Notes: generated by a model from the sequence alone, not told the origin. A stretch of 64,000 nucleotides of DNA from Natrinema zhouii (GCF_013456555.2 NZ_CP059154.1:930001-994000); one strand, 5' to 3'; positions 16,293 to 24,464 are shown, counted from the stretch's first letter. A program made the numbers and translations.

Positions 16293-16356
16293 CGGTTTCT
16301 CATCGGTACCGCATCTGACCCCGCGTTTCCGGATTCAGATCCGTTGTTCACACGTA

Positions 16357-16689
16357 CTATAGGCCGAGATAGGAGACAAGAGTAGCGACAGCGTCGTCGA
16401 CGATTGCTTCGTCCAGCGTTCCGAGTTTCCGATCGATAGCAGCTTCATCGATCGCCATTACCGACCACGGCAGAATCGCGCTCTCGTCCGGGAGTCCGCC
16501 GGTGACCATGTCAGCATCGTAGATCGGAATCCGTTCGTCGTACCAGGTCTTCGTCGAAAGCGTGAGACAGATGTATTGGTCGCCGTGAAACGGCATGTCT
16601 GTAGTATTGAGTACGAGCCAAGGACGGGCCATTTCTGGCCCTTTGAAAGGATCGTCACCGTAGACGATTGTGCCGCGGTCGTACGTCAT
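16357..16689 (-). CDS. PemK/MazF-like toxin
   Basis: 110 aa from ATG 16689. N-terminal TYDRGTIVYGDDPFKGPEMA followed by RPWLVLNTTDMPFHGDQYIC is typical of the haloarchaeal MazF/PemK-type endoribonuclease fold. The C-terminal part (DEAIVDDAVATLVSYLGL) matches the final helix of such toxins. The start overlaps the stop of the upstream HTH gene by 4 bp (ATGA), the usual arrangement of an antitoxin-toxin operon. The RNA cleavage specificity is unknown. It converges with the reductase fusion gene and lies between that gene's 3' end and a degenerate copy of the same end. Confidence 0.8.
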   Translation of the reverse strand: MTYDRGTIVYGDDPFKGPEMARPWLVLNTTDMPFHGDQYICLTLSTKTWYDERIPIYDADMVTGGLPDESAILPWSVMAIDEAAIDRKLGTLDEAIVDDAVATLVSYLGL

Positions 16690-17039
16690 CGATCGTCTCG
16701 GTCGGCGGCATGTTCGACCCACTCCTCGCGATCTTCCGCCCCGTAGAGCTCGTTAAATAGTCGGTTCGCTCGGTGGATATCGTACGCCTTCCGCAATCGT
16801 TCCGTGTCGTCCGTGATCGCCCAGTACGACCCCTTGTGGCGGACGAGGTCGCGCTCCTCGAGTCGAGCGAGGACGGTATTGATCGAGTTCCGGTTGATAT
16901 CCGTCCGGTCGGCAATCGCCGTTGCCTTCCAGGCACGATCATCGTTTTCGAAGAGGAACACGAGTACCCGCTCGGGATTGCTCATCTCCTCGAGTTCCTC
17001 CTCGCTGCGTTCATTGAAACGGTCGATATCGATAGACAT
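16686..17039 (-). CDS. HTH antitoxin (MarR-like winged helix) of the MazF pair
   Basis: 117 aa from ATG 17039. ERVLVFLFENDDRAWKATAI plus ADRTDINRNSINTVLARLEE is a helix-turn-helix, and RDLVRHKGSYWAITDDTERL is the wing. The C-terminal half (RKAYDIHRANRLFNELYGAE) probably binds the toxin. It overlaps the toxin gene by 4 bp (ATGA) and precedes it, so it is the likely antitoxin and autorepressor. The pairing of a winged-helix antitoxin with a MazF-like toxin differs from classical MazE (AbrB fold), but is common in haloarchaea. Confidence 0.78.
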   Translation of the reverse strand: MSIDIDRFNERSEEELEEMSNPERVLVFLFENDDRAWKATAIADRTDINRNSINTVLARLEERDLVRHKGSYWAITDDTERLRKAYDIHRANRLFNELYGAEDREEWVEHAADRDDR

Positions 17040-17156
17040 AGTGGGTACTAGCGATGCCGAGCATATAGTTGTACCCTCTGTCACCGATGTACGATACTTC
17101 CGTGCGTACCTACTGGTAGCGAGTTTCGGTCAACACGAACTCGAGTAAGACAGGGA

Positions 17157-17219
17157 AAGGATTTCGAACGCGCGGACTCGAGCGTTGAGGAAGCGGAGCC
17201 GGCGGCGGCTGACGACTGA
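17157..17219 (+). pseudogene. Degenerate copy of the 3' end of the Grx-TrxR gene
   Basis: Read in frame, these bases encode KDFERADSSVEEAEPAAADD followed by TGA. This nearly matches the end of the reductase fusion (LEDLERADSSVEEVEPAAADD, codons 16227-16292), with only a few synonymous and conservative changes. The copy has no upstream reading frame. It is a remnant, separated from the intact end by the toxin-antitoxin genes. Confidence 0.8.
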
Positions 17220-17640
17220 TAGGTTCTCGAGCGAGGCAGCAGAGATCGGTTCTAGCGCATCCTCTTTTGGACTGTGTTCGGCGAACTGGAACTCGATTCG
17301 ATCCGTGTAGACTGCGCTCTCGAATCCTCGCACCCATACCATCACACGTCGAGACGTAGCAATACCCGTATTCGGGCACTCACGCTCGAGCACGTTTAGC
17401 CGTATCAGATTTCGCAAAGGCCAGCGCCGTTTCGGACTGACCCACGTCGATCGGCACCGAGTCGAGTTCTCGACTCGGCGAACACGTCGTCGTCACCGTT
17501 CTGTGACTCGAGTTTAGCGACGTGTACTCGAGTGAGCTCGGCTTCGGTCAGGTTCAAAACGGGATCCGATGCATAGCCGAACGATATCGAATTGGGTCAG
17601 TGATACCGACACCCGCTGCTGTGGCTGGTGGGTGTAGCGT
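17220..17640. other. Intergenic region, no clear gene
   Basis: About 420 bp after the reductase remnant. A minus-strand open frame reaches 17417 and contains a protein-like stretch (VRGFESAVYTDRIEFQFAEH), but it overlaps the remnant and I recognise no family. It could be debris of a decayed gene. No RNA gene seen. Confidence 0.35.
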
Positions 17641-17681
17641 CAATAAAAGAAACCGCGGAAATTAGGGCCGGCGGAAGCCGG
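17641..17681 (-). terminator. Terminator-like hairpin plus T-rich tract after the surface glycoprotein gene
   Basis: In the direction of transcription, the hairpin CCGGC-TTCC-GCCGG (17668-17681) lies 13 bp past the stop. A T-rich tract TTTCTTTTATTG (17641-17652) follows after about 15 bases. Confidence 0.5.
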
Positions 17682-17693
17682 TAGTTCTACAGC

Positions 17694-20165
17694 TTAGTTC
17701 TGGCGGCGGAGTGCCAGCATGGCAGCGCCGAGGAGTGCGACGAGAGCGACGCCGACACCGAAGCCGGGCGTACCATCGTCGTCATCGTCTCCATCGGAGC
17801 CGTCGTCACCGTCGGATCCGTCACTACCGTCGGAGCCGTCGGAGCCGTCGGATCCGTCACTACCGTCGGAGCCGTCGGAGCCGTCGGATCCGTCACTACC
17901 GTCGGAGCCGTCGGATTCGTTGACGGTCAGCGTACCTTCGTCACTGGCGTCGCCAGCGGAGGTACTCCAGCTGATGTCGCCTGCGGAGCTGGTGTCGAAG
18001 TCTTCGCTGACTTCGTGCGTGCCACCAGCTTCAACAGTGATTTCTTCCTGAACGACGACCTCGCCGTCGATCGTGACGTTGAAGTCGACAGTAGCATTGG
18101 CGTCACCGTCGTTGGAGACGGTCACGTCGAGTGCTGCATCTTCATCAACCTCGACCTCAGAGGGTGCGTCACCCTCGACGGAGATGTCGGATTCAGGCTC
18201 GGGTTCAGCATCGACGAGGACAAGGTTTTCGACAGTTGCACCGAATTCAGATCGCTCTTCAAGATCGAATTCGGTACCGTTCATTTCTCCAGAGAAGTCG
18301 AACGTCGCTGTGAAGGTTCCGTCACTAGCGACATCGGTGTCTACGGTGTTGACGAAGTTCCCGGATGCGCTCGCGGTTGCCGAGAGTTCCGTGCCAGGCG
18401 CGATGTTCGTCTCGCCCACTAGATCAGTCTCTTCAGTGATTTCGACTTCGTCTCCGTCTTCGAGAGTCCACTCGAAGTCACGCTCTTCAATCGAGAGCGA
18501 GTGCTCGTTCTCGATCTCGTCGTCTTCGTCGGAGATGTAGTTGTGGTCTGTCTGATCGACGTTGTAAGTCACGTCGTAGCTGGTGGCCTCCAGAGCGTCA
18601 GCGTTGTCGACCTTGAGCAGGAGGCTGTCACCATCGTACTCGGAACTGTCAACTGCAACCAGTTCAAGCAGACTGTCACTGCTTTCGGTACTGCTGTTCC
18701 AGATAGCTGGTTGAGCGTTCGTACCGGGGTTCGATTCTTCGAGTTCGATGGAGACACCAGCATCGGTGAGGATACTGTTAATGGGGTCGCCATCCTCAAC
18801 ACCGGCGAGTGCACCGGTCAGACCGAGATCTTCGACGTCGACGACCATGTAGTCGCCCTCGGCGAAGGTGTTCGTCTCCGTCAGCGTGGTCTCGGTAACA
18901 TCGTCGGCGTTATCGAGATCGTCCTCACCAGGCGCGGTGTGCGTGCTGATGTCGCTGTTCTCGGAGCGCTCGGTGAGCGTTAGGTACGAGGAGTCTTCCT
19001 CGTTGATGATTTCGGCATTACCGGTAGAGTCAGAATTGTCGAAATCATCGCTCTCAGTATCGAACTGGTCGCCGATGATCAGTTCGTAGTCACCGGCACC
19101 GAGTCGGTCCGGGAGCGTGCCGTCGTCGCTGATGTTAGCGTAAACGACACTAACATCAACGTCGCTGGAGCTGATCTCCTCACCGTTTTCGTCGATAGCG
19201 GTGAAGACATCTCCTCCGTTCTGACCCGCGGTGTAGGTGTTCATCACGAGAGTGATTTCGTCCTGGTCGTAGTCTGCAGAGTCAATTTCGAGACCAACTT
19301 CGTAGTTAGTGTCTTCGTGTTGACCAACCTGCAGGGCAGTGCTGCTAGTGCCGTCGGTATTGATGTCGATGGTTGCGAGTTCGCCCTGCTCAACCATTTC
19401 GACGTCACCAAAGCTACGCTCGGCTTCTTCGCCTTGGGTGACGTTGATCGTGGCGCTGGCTTCAGCGGTCGTGTCCGTCACACTAAAGGTAAACTCATAT
19501 TCACCGGCATCGATTTCGTCGAAGTTGGCATCTTCGAAAGTGCCTTCTGCGTTATCGAGAGTGACCGTATCGTCGTCACCGTCAGAGTTGTTGCCAATGA
19601 CGTCGTTGCTTTCGCTGGTCTCTCCGAAGATGTTCTCGAGATCATCAACGTTGAGGCCGTCAGCGCTGACGTTCACGTCGTAGTTCGCGCGATTGGAGTC
19701 GAACGTGAGGTCGGTCACCGTATCGGAGCCTTCGTTCGTAATCTCGCTGTCGTCGAACTCAGCGTCGAGTTGCTGCGTAGTCAACTCAAAGGAGTTCTCT
19801 CGAATTTCCTCAACACCGTCACCACGGAGGAAATAATCCCCCGTCTCGAGGTTCTCGGTGTCGATTGTGACTACGCCATCATCGTTTGTACTGACCTCGG
19901 TTTCGAATGTACTCGAGGTAATCTGGCCGTTGTCGTTGAACTCATCAACGCTTCGAAGCTGATAGGCTGTATTTGCTTCTGGAGTCGTAGCGTTGATTTC
20001 TTGACCCTGATAGTAAATCGTTTCATCAGGATCGAAAGTCACGTCATTTGCAGCCGCCGTCGCCGAGCCCGCAAACGCAGCGGACATGGCAACAACGGAA
20101 AGGACCATAAGCGCGGCCAGGACAACTGCACGTCCCTTTTCGCGATATGTCGTTTCGTTTGTCAT
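17694..20165 (-). CDS. PGF-CTERM surface glycoprotein (BGTF-type S-layer-like)
   Basis: 823 aa. An N-terminal Sec signal, YREKGRAVVLAALMVLSVVA then FAGSATAAA, has the BGTF-family look of haloarchaeal S-layer glycoproteins. A long, strongly acidic ectodomain with many N-x-S/T sequons follows, including a CARDB-like domain at about 670-760 (VTVSNDGDANATVDFNVTID). A stalk of Ser-Asp-Gly repeats (about 762-797) precedes the C-terminal sorting signal DDGTPGFGVGVALVALLGAA with a final helix and RRQN. PGF-CTERM proteins are processed by an archaeosortase and lipid-anchored. The base composition is AT-richer than its neighbours. It may be a main or accessory S-layer protein; the window alone cannot tell. 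Confidence 0.9.
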   Translation of the reverse strand: MTNETTYREKGRAVVLAALMVLSVVAMSAAFAGSATAAANDVTFDPDETIYYQGQEINATTPEANTAYQLRSVDEFNDNGQITSSTFETEVSTNDDGVVTIDTENLETGDYFLRGDGVEEIRENSFELTTQQLDAEFDDSEITNEGSDTVTDLTFDSNRANYDVNVSADGLNVDDLENIFGETSESNDVIGNNSDGDDDTVTLDNAEGTFEDANFDEIDAGEYEFTFSVTDTTAEASATINVTQGEEAERSFGDVEMVEQGELATIDINTDGTSSTALQVGQHEDTNYEVGLEIDSADYDQDEITLVMNTYTAGQNGGDVFTAIDENGEEISSSDVDVSVVYANISDDGTLPDRLGAGDYELIIGDQFDTESDDFDNSDSTGNAEIINEEDSSYLTLTERSENSDISTHTAPGEDDLDNADDVTETTLTETNTFAEGDYMVVDVEDLGLTGALAGVEDGDPINSILTDAGVSIELEESNPGTNAQPAIWNSSTESSDSLLELVAVDSSEYDGDSLLLKVDNADALEATSYDVTYNVDQTDHNYISDEDDEIENEHSLSIEERDFEWTLEDGDEVEITEETDLVGETNIAPGTELSATASASGNFVNTVDTDVASDGTFTATFDFSGEMNGTEFDLEERSEFGATVENLVLVDAEPEPESDISVEGDAPSEVEVDEDAALDVTVSNDGDANATVDFNVTIDGEVVVQEEITVEAGGTHEVSEDFDTSSAGDISWSTSAGDASDEGTLTVNESDGSDGSDGSDGSDGSDGSDGSDGSDGSDGSDGSDGDDGSDGDDDDDGTPGFGVGVALVALLGAAMLALRRQN
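17811..17918. repeat. Three tandem 36-bp units encoding the Ser-Asp-Gly stalk
   Basis: Each 36-bp unit is four 9-bp blocks in the order GTCGGATCC, GTCACTACC, GTCGGAGCC, GTCGGAGCC. Units start at 17811, 17847 and 17883; the last block of the third copy has changed to GTCGGATTC. It lies inside the glycoprotein gene and keeps the frame. Confidence 0.9.
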
Positions 20166-20654
20166 TTAGGTTGTGTTATTATCGTGTTTGGATTAGTTAG
20201 CGCGCGATTCACCTGGAGAGCGAGTCCACCGCAGCACCGTACTACCGGACTTATTGGTCGACTCACACCGGGTAGGGGTAATCAGTTCTTTAGACAACTC
20301 CATAATAAGCTTTCTGTCTCATATATTAAAAATGATATGCGGTAAAATTCTATTAACGCCCGACAGCGTCGGGGTGATAGCGAAGCAGTAAGAGTGTTGT
20401 GGCCGATCGAAACAGTCCTCCGGGAGTGATATTCGCTCGAGCGATGCTCTCTAACGGGATGGTAACTCAATACTACCGCCGTCAATCGCGTCTCTCGGCT
20501 GGGACGCGGTCCGCTGTCGCAGACGAATCGTGTTAGGAAGAGTGTTCTTCAAGCCAGCAAGACACGAGTGGTGATCGCGACCGGCTCACCGGAGACCCCA
20601 GCCAGTATCACAGGAAAACTAGGAATTATATTCTGAACCGCCCTTCGCCTACGC
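20166..20654. other. Divergent upstream region of glycoprotein and carbonic anhydrase genes
   Basis: 489 bp without a supported gene. The first 180 bp include AT-rich stretches (for example around 20322-20352), probably holding the glycoprotein promoter. The right end holds the carbonic anhydrase promoter. A 67-codon minus-strand frame (20282-20485) has no protein-like character. Confidence 0.5.
20626..20632 (+). promoter_or_regulatory. TATA box of the carbonic anhydrase gene
   Basis: TTATATT is centred about 26 bp upstream of the ATG at 20655, the spacing expected for a leaderless haloarchaeal transcript. Confidence 0.6.
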
Positions 20655-21335
20655 ATGCACCGAGAATTCATCGAGTTGCTCGAGGCCAACGCCGACCACG
20701 CCGAAACGCACCAGTCACAGTTCGACGACGTCCAGGAGTCTCAGGAACCGGACGTCGTCACCGTCTGCTGTTCCGACTCGAGGGTTCTGCAGGATCACAT
20801 GTGGGGCAACGACGAGCCCGGCCGGATCTTCACGTGTGGCAACATCGGCAACCGCGTCGTCCAACGCACGGACGCGGGCGAGGTCGTCTCCGGTGACGTC
20901 CTCTATCCGGTCGCCCACACCGGCACGGAGACCGTCGTCGTCGTGGGCCACACGGGCTGTGGAGCCGTGACCGCGACCTACGACGACCTGACCGAGGGAG
21001 TGTCCGAACCCGACGGGATCAGTCACTGTCTCGAGCTCCTGAAGCCACACCTCGAGCCGGGCGTCGAACTGCTCCCGGACGATATCGACCGAACGGACGC
21101 GATCAACCGACTCGTCGAGTACAACGTCGATCGACAGGTCGAGTTCCTCACGGCCAGCGACGACGTCCCGGAAAGCGTCGACGTCGTCGGTGTCGTCTAC
21201 GACTTCCAGGACGTCTACTCCGGAAACCGAGGGGAGGTCCACGTCATCAACGTGGACGGCGAAACCGACGCCGACGCGCTGCGAGACGAGTATCCCGACC
21301 TCGAGTCGCGGATCGAACGCCAGTGGGAGTACTGA
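20655..21335 (+). CDS. can: Beta-class carbonic anhydrase
   Basis: 226 aa. Zinc-site motif VCCSDSRVLQ gives Cys39, Asp41 and Arg43. VGHTGCGAV gives His99 and Cys102. RIFTCGNIGNRV and the C-terminal DVVGVVYDFQDVYSGNRGEV are also typical. All four ligand/gate residues of beta carbonic anhydrases are present, so it should interconvert CO2 and bicarbonate. No signal peptide: cytoplasmic. A TATA box 26 bp upstream indicates a leaderless mRNA. It is divergent from the surface glycoprotein gene, and no carboxylase or bicarbonate transporter gene is adjacent. Confidence 0.95.
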   Translation: MHREFIELLEANADHAETHQSQFDDVQESQEPDVVTVCCSDSRVLQDHMWGNDEPGRIFTCGNIGNRVVQRTDAGEVVSGDVLYPVAHTGTETVVVVGHTGCGAVTATYDDLTEGVSEPDGISHCLELLKPHLEPGVELLPDDIDRTDAINRLVEYNVDRQVEFLTASDDVPESVDVVGVVYDFQDVYSGNRGEVHVINVDGETDADALRDEYPDLESRIERQWEY

Positions 21336-21426
21336 ACGTCTCCCATCGTGCGGTTCATCGGGAGAATCGCCGAACTGATCGAGGAGGCTGTCGGTAGAGC
21401 ATTGGCGGCGACGATACCGGCGGACG

Positions 21427-21528
21427 TCACCGAATCGACGTCGCCTCGATTCTCATCTTTCCGGACTTCTCGACGATCAGCGCTTCGTCGGTCTCGAGTT
21501 TGTCGTGACAAGCTTGGGTATCAGACAT
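21427..21528 (-). CDS. Possible microprotein, unknown
   Basis: A 33-codon frame beginning MSDTQACHDKLETDEALIVE and ending EKSGKMRIEATSIR. The acidic start and protein-like composition resemble haloarchaeal small proteins better than random frames do. I do not recognise a family, no promoter is obvious, and the frame also continues upstream. It lies in a 309-bp gap between convergent and divergent neighbours. It may be noncoding. Confidence 0.3.
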   Translation of the reverse strand: MSDTQACHDKLETDEALIVEKSGKMRIEATSIR

Positions 21529-21644
21529 CGGATCCGAGTGTGAGGGTCTCGTCGTAGCCGTCTCCCTACGATGTATTCGACGAGCGTGGAAAACCCTCCC
21601 AGATACACGAACGGTTATCTCACAGGATACTAATCGGGCTGTAT

Positions 21645-22496
21645 ATGGACCGGACATCTCGCCGAGATATTCTCAAAATTAGTTCGACTGCGATCGTGGC
21701 AGGGCTTGCAGGCTGTACAGACACAGACGGTTTTTTCGCTCCGTCGAACACCACGGAAAACGCCGAAAATGACGCGCAGAGAGAGCGTATCGAGGAGCTC
21801 GAAGACAGAATCGAATCGAAAAACGAACGTATCGAAGCGCTCCATCGAGAAGAATCGATATCGGAGTTCTCGACCGATATCGTTGAGCAGGCAGAAGCGA
21901 TGGCCAAAGCGGCCAGAGAATCCGTCGTGACGGTGAGCGGAGACAGAGCTGGCGGGACCGGGTGGGTTCTCGATGCGACGAAAGGACACGTTGTGACGAA
22001 CTCCCACGTCGTCACTGGCGACGAATCGTTCTCGATCGAAACGTTCGGTGGCGACACCGGTAGCGCAACCCGTGTCGGGTACTACCGAGAGATGATCCCT
22101 GACGTTGCGCTTCTCCAAACCGATCTGGACGGACTGCAAGAACTCCCGACTGGGGACGAATCGACCCTTCGCCCCGGCGACCCGCTGGTAACGATCGGAC
22201 ACCCTGGCAGTATCGGTAACTGGATCATGAGTATGGGGCGCCACGAAGAATACGACGCAAGATTCGAGACGCTGTACTCGACAGTCCCCACGTCACAGGG
22301 CAACAGCGGTGGGCCACTGCTGACGCTCGAGGGAGACGTTGTCGGCATTGTGAGTGGATCGAGAGTGCCGGAGAGGGGCGGCGAGGGTGACTTCTCGAAA
22401 TCCGAGGTAGTGTACACGCAATTGCCTGAACCTGAGCGGTCGACAACGAGTGCACCGGTTGAGACGCTTCTGGAATCGGTGGACGAGTGGACGTGA
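21645..22496 (+). CDS. Tat-type lipoprotein serine protease, S1C/HtrA-like without PDZ
   Basis: 283 aa. Twin-arginine signal TSRRDILKISSTAIVAGLAG ends in lipobox LAGC, with lipidated Cys24. A short coiled coil (about 44-70, QRERIEELEDRIESKNERIE) acts as a stalk. The chymotrypsin-like domain carries His121 (TNSHVV), Asp153 (PDVALLQ) and Ser221 (QGNSGGPL). The C-terminus ends without a PDZ domain, unlike DegP/HtrA, so substrate capture must differ. It is probably an outer-surface, membrane-anchored protease exposed to the salty medium. It lies just upstream of the VapBC-like pair and has no clear operon partner. Confidence 0.88.
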   Translation: MDRTSRRDILKISSTAIVAGLAGCTDTDGFFAPSNTTENAENDAQRERIEELEDRIESKNERIEALHREESISEFSTDIVEQAEAMAKAARESVVTVSGDRAGGTGWVLDATKGHVVTNSHVVTGDESFSIETFGGDTGSATRVGYYREMIPDVALLQTDLDGLQELPTGDESTLRPGDPLVTIGHPGSIGNWIMSMGRHEEYDARFETLYSTVPTSQGNSGGPLLTLEGDVVGIVSGSRVPERGGEGDFSKSEVVYTQLPEPERSTTSAPVETLLESVDEWT

Positions 22497-22588
22497 GTCA
22501 GCTGAGTACGAGTGTACTGCTATCGAATCGTTCCGTAAAAAACACGAGTTCGTTATCGTGCTCGAGCGTAACAGTTACATGTATATTT

Positions 22589-22610
22589 TCGCGCTACTCG
22601 ACCTTGTTCA
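22589..22610 (+). repeat. Left copy of a 22-bp direct repeat flanking the VapBC pair
   Basis: It shares 20 of 22 bases with 23504-23525, including an identical CTCGACCTTGTTCA core. The offset is 915 bp and the two toxin-antitoxin genes lie between the copies. Confidence 0.6.
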
Positions 22611-22704
22611 ACTTGCTAAAATTTGCTAGATACTCTACGAATATCGTACCACTAGTCGATTCTTGATGGTAAGATTCTTTGTTCGTGGTAACATAATCAC
22701 TTCT

Positions 22705-22950
22705 ATGTCAGCGGAAACCGATGGGCAAGGGCGGCTGTACCTTCCAAAAGAGCTGCGTGAGAAGTACGGCCAGAAGTACCATATCGTCACGTACGAGGAT
22801 AAACTCGAGCTAATTCCGGTGGCAGACGACCCCCTCGCTGCCGTCCGCGAGGCAGCAGGCGAGCTTCGTGATGCATCGGTCAAGGAGATCCGAGAGGACA
22901 TCAAGGCGGAGGCGAAAGACGAGGCCAAGGAAACCGGCGGTGACAGATGA
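22705..22950 (+). CDS. AbrB/SpoVT-type antitoxin (VapB-like)
   Basis: 81 aa from ATG 22705. The N-terminal swapped-hairpin DNA-binding motif is SAETDGQGRLYLPKELREKY, followed by KYHIVTYEDKLELIPVADDP. The helical acidic C-terminus (DASVKEIREDIKAEAKDEAK) probably wraps the toxin. An in-frame ATG at 22663 would add 14 residues without family character. Its stop overlaps the PIN toxin start by 4 bp (ATGA), so the two are translationally coupled. Antitoxin and autorepressor roles are inferred from fold and context. Confidence 0.85.
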   Translation: MSAETDGQGRLYLPKELREKYGQKYHIVTYEDKLELIPVADDPLAAVREAAGELRDASVKEIREDIKAEAKDEAKETGGDR

Positions 22951-23333
22951 CGGTGTACGTCGAAACGGATTTCCTGCTTGCACTCGCCAAAGACTCCGAT
23001 TGGTTGCAGGGCTCTGCGGAGGACGCCCTCGTCGAGTACGACGTCGAAGCATCACCGTTCTCGTATCTCGAATTACTCCTCGCCCGAGAACGCTACGAGT
23101 TCGACTACGTTCCGCTGGTGGCGAACCTACTCGAACTTGTTCCCGTGCGGGACGAAGAAGAGAAACAGGTAGTGCTGAAAGCCATTAACTACTACGACGA
23201 GGGAATGACTCCGTTCGACGCGTTCCACGCGGCGACTGCGGAAACGCGAGCGATGGATGTACTCTCTTCCGAGAAAGACTACGCAGACATCGAGGTAGAA
23301 CGAGTCCCACTCGAACCGACCGACGAAGAATGA
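22947..23333 (+). CDS. PIN-domain toxin (VapC-like)
   Basis: 128 aa. PIN fold acidic residues are in place: Asp8 (VETDFLLAL), Glu42 (SYLELLLARE), Asp91 (TPFDAFHAATA) and Asp111 (SSEKDYADIE). VapC toxins are Mg2+-dependent RNases, commonly cutting tRNA or rRNA. The gene overlaps the antitoxin by 4 bp. Both genes sit between two copies of a 22-bp direct repeat, which hints at acquisition or a recombination event. Confidence 0.88.
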   Translation: MTVYVETDFLLALAKDSDWLQGSAEDALVEYDVEASPFSYLELLLARERYEFDYVPLVANLLELVPVRDEEEKQVVLKAINYYDEGMTPFDAFHAATAETRAMDVLSSEKDYADIEVERVPLEPTDEE

Positions 23334-23711
23334 CTTCAGACTGAAAGAGCATCGTGTTGCTTCCAGTTGTCGTGGGTTACTAGCCCTCCCGTTCGCAACA
23401 CCTCTTCTGCCTGTTACTCGAACGACACAACTCACTGACTACTGTCCAGAACAGCATTCTCCGATAAAGTGTCTAAGACGGTCGTATACCTGACTACCGA
23501 CTCTCCCGCTGCTCGACCTTGTTCAGGTCTATAACTCACGTTACACGGTTGCGTGTACTTTTCCGGTTTCCGAACGAGTGAACCGCAGAAACTCAACTAT
23601 CCACTGAATCGCTCAGTACGCGTGCGTATCTCCCGATGTAGTCGGTAAGTGTTTGAGGAAGTCGTACCGAGCAGCGCCAACAGGATTATTCCGCCCGCTC
23701 ACATAGAACGG
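23334..23711. other. Intergenic region, no gene recognised
   Basis: 378 bp after the PIN toxin gene. It contains the right copy of the 22-bp direct repeat at 23504-23525. Frames on both strands lack protein-like character. The promoter of the DUF5789 gene should be near the right end. Confidence 0.4.
23504..23525 (+). repeat. Right copy of the 22-bp direct repeat flanking the VapBC pair
   Basis: Matches 22589-22610 with two mismatches. It lies about 170 bp past the toxin stop. Confidence 0.6.
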
Positions 23712-24050
23712 ATGATGGGAGACAACAAAAAGGGCCGCGACAAGCAAGCGGATGATGAAGAGCGACGCCAGCGAGAGCGGGAACTTGAGGAAGCGCGTGA
23801 CCGGGGCGACGAATCCGAACCGGTACACGACGAAACTGGTGAGAGGCTTGGTGATCTTGATGAAGCGCTCGAAAGCCAAGACTATCCAACGATGACGGAT
23901 GAATTGATTGAGGCCCACGGCGATCGTGAGGTCGAAACGCAGGAGGGTTGGAAATCAATCGACGAGGTGCTCGCCCCGATCGATAACGAACAATACGACT
24001 CCGCCGATGACGTTCGAAACCGGATACAGGGACTGATACATCGTGGATGA
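23712..24050 (+). CDS. DUF5789 family protein
   Basis: 112 aa from ATG 23712 (or 23715, two consecutive ATGs). A highly charged helical N-terminus, GDNKKGRDKQADDEERRQRE, is followed by GERLGDLDEALESQDYPTMT, DELIEAHGDREVETQEGWKS and a C-terminal DDVRNRIQGLI. These segments are typical of haloarchaeal DUF5789, a small soluble protein of unknown function that usually occurs in several copies per genome. The open frame extends upstream without similarity. No operon partner. Confidence 0.85.
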   Translation: MMGDNKKGRDKQADDEERRQRERELEEARDRGDESEPVHDETGERLGDLDEALESQDYPTMTDELIEAHGDREVETQEGWKSIDEVLAPIDNEQYDSADDVRNRIQGLIHRG

Positions 24051-24093
24051 GTGCGTCCAAATCAACACTGTATCCGTATTCACCTACCCATGA

Positions 24094-24216
24094 ATCACAC
24101 TAGAAATTGAAACAGGGCCCGGAACAGCACTACTGTATATCGCGTTCGTCATAGCCGCGATTATCGGGATCTATTACGCATCTACCGCCGTCGTCAAGTC
24201 GTCCACTACATGTTAG
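24094..24216 (+). pseudogene. Possible remnant of a membrane-protein gene
   Basis: A 40-codon frame, bounded upstream by a stop and lacking any ATG/GTG, reads ITLEIETGPGTALLYIAFVI then AAIIGIYYASTAVVKSS before TAG. The hydrophobic run of about 17 residues followed by a polar tail looks like a real transmembrane segment. Without a start codon it is at best a fragment. It could also be chance. Confidence 0.3.
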
Positions 24217-24464
24217 ATCATATACACTATTGAATCTCGGATGCTGTGCTATTACAGAGATTTGTCAATCAGATGGTGGATTTGATAAGGAGATCGGTAA
24301 TACTTCACAAGGATGTGTTTTGCTACGCCCACCTCCTGTACTGAACAATATGTACATCATTTTCACAAAGCAACACTAGCTACTCTCTTGATGGCTATGG
24401 TCAGTAAGAATGACAATAGTGGGGGACAGTTCCGGTGCCTACTATCGGTTTGTAATGTTATGCG
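24217..24464. other. AT-rich intergenic region
   Basis: About 250 bp of markedly AT-rich DNA, unlike the surrounding GC-rich genome, between the remnant and the chorismate mutase 3' end. The 114-codon frame starting at 24313 runs antisense into the mutase gene and is not protein-like. It is probably old debris or transferred DNA. Confidence 0.4.

Noticed and set aside
17130..17417. 95-codon minus-strand frame in the gap before the glycoprotein gene
   Set aside because: It overlaps the reductase remnant and shows no family similarity; possible debris, but not enough for a gene call.
17811..17918. Tandem repeat considered as CRISPR or satellite
   Set aside because: Units are 36 bp without spacers, in frame in the glycoprotein gene, and encode Ser-Asp-Gly. 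This is a coding repeat.
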